A stretch of 25,403 bases of DNA from Corallococcus sp. CAG:1435 (GTDB taxonomy: Bacteria; Bacillota; Clostridia; Christensenellales; CAG-314), in the NCBI GenBank assembly GCA_000433775.1, contig HF998499.1, positions 69,528-94,930 on the forward strand. The letters run 5' to 3'. Below the pieces are notes generated by a model that searched no databases, had not been told where the DNA came from, and saw only the letters and a program-made list of their open reading frames with translations. Both the position numbers and the translations under genes were made by a program. Below are positions 23,748 through 25,403 of this stretch, one piece after another (the stretch's first letter is position 1; every line of letters starts with the position of its first letter).

Positions 23748-24299
23748 ATGAAAAAATTTGCGGTAGTGGACACGGAAACTACGTGGATAGACACGGTCAT
23801 GTCGGTGGGCGTGGTGATTGCCGACGCCGTCGATATGCACCCCGTGGAAACTGCCTATTTTGTGCTTGCTCCCGAGTTTTCCGTCGGCGGTATGTACGAA
23901 AATGCACTTTTTCACGTCCGTGCAGGCAAGCCCGTCATCTGCTCACGAAGAGAGGCAATGCAACAAATAGTTGCGCTGTGTCAAAAGCACGGCGTCGATT
24001 GCATTTTTGCCTACAACGCCCTTTTTGACAAGGGGCATTTGCCGGAACTTTGCCGTATGAATTGGTTTGACATAATGCGGTTGGCTGCCTACGTGCAGTA
24101 CAATAGGAAGATTCCTCACGGTGCGCCGTTGTTCCGTACGGGAAGGTTGAAATCGGGTTACGGCGTGGAAAATATGCTTAGGCTTTTGTCCGACGACTAC
24201 GGTTACCACGAAACGCACAACGCTCTCATAGATGCGCTGGACGAACTTGACCTCATGCGCCTGTTGGGACATTCGGTGGATATGTACAAAAAACTGTAA
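23748..24299 (+). CDS. DnaQ-like 3'-5' exonuclease (DEDD superfamily)
   Basis: The 183-residue protein is a stand-alone exonuclease domain of the DnaQ type. The metal-binding acids are visible: D8 and E10 in VVDTETT (motif I), D94 in AYNALFDKGHL (motif II), and H157 and D162 in THNALIDALDEL (motif III, the DEDDh form). The start is set at the ATG at 23748, so that the protein opens directly on the first strand (MKKFAVVDTE). A TTG 9 nt upstream is possible and sits better relative to GAGG at 23731. No other domain is present. Specific role (proofreading, RNA processing or repair) cannot be told. It stands alone between non-coding regions, with its own likely promoter. Confidence 0.88.
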   Translation: MKKFAVVDTETTWIDTVMSVGVVIADAVDMHPVETAYFVLAPEFSVGGMYENALFHVRAGKPVICSRREAMQQIVALCQKHGVDCIFAYNALFDKGHLPELCRMNWFDIMRLAAYVQYNRKIPHGAPLFRTGRLKSGYGVENMLRLLSDDYGYHETHNALIDALDELDLMRLLGHSVDMYKKL

Positions 24300-24904
24300 T
24301 TTGCAGTGCTTATCGTTGCCTGTTTTTGTAAGTAACGTGCAACAAAATTTTATTTGTCAATGTGATTTTCTTTAAGGGAAAATTTGCCTTGAATAAATGT
24401 TTTAGTGGGGGGCATTCACGCAAAAAAGTAAAGTTGCAATTGCACTAATATGTCAGCGATTTGTGCGTTTTCAAAGGCGGAAGCCGTGCAAAAGTGGTTT
24501 TAAGCAAATTTTCTTAACGTACAACTACGCAAAGCAGGTGAACGCAACACGAAAGTGATGCAACACGAGAAAAGAAAAGATAATTTGAAGCGACAACTTC
24601 ACAAGGCTGTTTTTGTCTTTGCCTGACATTATCAAGTTTGTAAAGTCTGCAAACAACAGGTGCAACTTTTGTTTCAAAATTGTGGTGCAAGTTGCCGTGT
24701 TTTTGCAACGGCGTTTCAAAATGGCAGTGCGTGCAAATTTTTGTGCCCTGCAACGTTGCACTTTTCCTACAAGAGGGCTCGCAAGTTTTTGAACGTGTTT
24801 GCTTCCTGCAACCGTATTACGACAAACGTTGTTGCGAAATTTGTTACCTGTTGCCCAAAATAGGAAACTTCACGAAAAAAATCACAAAAAAATATCTCAA
24901 ACCG
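24300..24904. other. Non-coding region before the tRNA cluster
   Basis: About 600 bp without a convincing gene on either strand. It contains scattered short hairpins, including ATTTTCTT/GGGAAAAT (24365-24383) and a perfect 12-bp palindrome TGCAACGTTGCA (24749-24760). I do not recognise SRP RNA, tmRNA, RNase P RNA or a T-box here. A transcribed small RNA cannot be excluded. Confidence 0.5.
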
Positions 24905-24933
24905 TTGACAGTTTTTGGCGACTGATATATAAT
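24905..24933 (+). promoter_or_regulatory. Consensus promoter of the tRNA cluster
   Basis: TTGACA (24905-24910) and TATAAT (24928-24933) are exactly 17 nt apart, a perfect sigma-A/sigma-70 type match. The first tRNA begins 17 nt after the -10 box. Confidence 0.93.
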
Positions 24934-24950
24934 GTAAAGGCTGTTGAAGT

Positions 24951-25024
24951 GCGGGTGTAGTTCAATGGTAGAATACCAGCCTTCCAAGCTGGCTGCGTGG
25001 GTCCGATTCCCATCACCCGCTCCA
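24951..25024 (+). tRNA. tRNA-Gly, anticodon TCC
   Basis: The acceptor GCGGGTG pairs with CACCCGC, the discriminator is T and CCA is encoded. The anticodon loop CTTCCAA gives TCC. The D and T arms are normal. Confidence 0.96.
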
Positions 25025-25039
25025 AACTACACATTGCCT

Positions 25040-25116
25040 GTGCCTGTAGCTCAGCAGGATAGAGCAACGGCCTTCTAAGCCGTTTGTCGGGGGTTCGAAT
25101 CCCTTCAGGCACGCCA
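25040..25116 (+). tRNA. tRNA-Arg, anticodon TCT
   Basis: The acceptor GTGCCTG pairs with CAGGCAC, followed by G and encoded CCA. The anticodon arm ACGGC-CTTCTAA-GCCGT gives TCT. The T stem includes two consecutive G-U pairs. Confidence 0.95.
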
Positions 25117-25120
25117 TTCT

Positions 25121-25198
25121 GGTGGGCTTAGCTCAGCTGGTTAGAGTGCCAGATTGTGACTCTGGAGGTCATGGGTTCGAATCCCATAGCTCACCCCA
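25121..25198 (+). tRNA. tRNA-His, anticodon GTG
   Basis: The acceptor GTGGGCT pairs with AGCTCAC. An extra 5' G at 25121 stands opposite C73, the histidine identity pair. The anticodon is GTG and CCA is encoded. It is only 4 nt after tRNA-Arg. Confidence 0.95.
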
Positions 25199-25209
25199 TA
25201 TTTTTTCTT

Positions 25210-25285
25210 AGGGGTATAGCCAAGCGGTAAGGCATCAGACTTTGACTCTGACATCTCGTAGGTTCAAATCCTGCTACCCCTGCCA
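25210..25285 (+). tRNA. tRNA-Gln, anticodon TTG
   Basis: The acceptor AGGGGTA pairs with TACCCCT, with discriminator G and encoded CCA. The anticodon loop ACTTTGACT region gives TTG. Confidence 0.95.
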
Positions 25286-25290
25286 GGTAT

Positions 25291-25366
25291 GACCCATTAG
25301 CTCAGTTGGCAGAGCACATGACTTTTAATCATGGTGTCCCGCGTTCGAATCGCGGATGGGTCACCA
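25291..25366 (+). tRNA. tRNA-Lys, anticodon TTT
   Basis: The acceptor GACCCAT pairs with ATGGGTC, with discriminator A and encoded CCA. The anticodon loop CTTTTAA gives TTT. It is the last gene before the window edge. Confidence 0.96.
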
Positions 25367-25403
25367 ACACTAAAAATAGTGGCTGTGGCACAGGTTTTTG
25401 ATA

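Noticed and set aside
24514..24753. 79-residue minus-strand frame in the tRNA upstream region
   Set aside because: No domain, no ribosome site, and an overlapping frame of equal length; composition like the surrounding spacer.
25367..25403. Terminator after tRNA-Lys
   Set aside because: CACTA/TAGTG and CTGTG/CACAG are short, and the window ends before a clear T-run can be judged.

Overview
The window is a run of housekeeping genes, all on the + strand. Gene order and protein families point to a Firmicutes-type bacterium of the class Clostridia: comEC-holA, lspA-rluD-(pyrB position), ruvCAB-queA-tgt-yajC, secD-recJ-relA-MBL-hemZ, then a tRNA cluster. Many genes touch or overlap by 4-17 nt. 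Promoters match the vegetative sigma consensus and intrinsic terminators are plentiful. I cannot name a genus; an uncultured gut-type Clostridia lineage is only an inference. I see no insertion sequence, phage gene, CRISPR array or rRNA.

Layout. 1-7173: 3' part of comEC (cut by the window edge), holA, an unknown five-helix membrane protein, a secreted and anchored M28 zinc peptidase, lspA with an unusual tail, rluD, and a carbamoyltransferase-like protein without the family's active-site residues, closed by a terminator. 7174-7595: non-coding, with short repeats and the ruvC promoter. 7596-11990: ruvC-ruvA-ruvB-queA (Holliday-junction processing, then queuosine synthesis) and tgt, which has a 42-nt near-palindrome just upstream. 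12242-13055: yajC and a small four-helix membrane protein whose Shine-Dalgarno lies inside the yajC terminator hairpin. 13119-13682: a three-unit tandem repeat of about 197 bp. 13888-15126: a lone, divergent secD without secF. 15189-22961: recJ, relA/spoT, an MBL hydrolase, hemZ and a DUF3810-like membrane zincin; the last four are packed like one operon. 22981-23747: intergenic DNA with two near-identical units of about 230 bp carrying hairpins. 23748-24295: a DnaQ-like exonuclease. 24300-24950: non-coding, ending in a perfect consensus promoter for five tRNA genes (Gly, Arg, His, Gln, Lys).

Most core enzymes keep their catalytic residues (RuvB, RuvC, QueA, Tgt, RecJ, RelA, MBL, HemZ, RluD, LspA, M28). 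Three intact reading frames do not: the C-terminal metallo-beta-lactamase domain of ComEC, the pyrB-like protein, and SecD. The pyrB-like protein sits where the pyr operon follows lspA-rluD in Bacillus, and SecD stands alone where secD-secF is normally found. These two, the terminator/Shine-Dalgarno hairpin at 12646-12683, and the structured repeats are the best leads for something undescribed.
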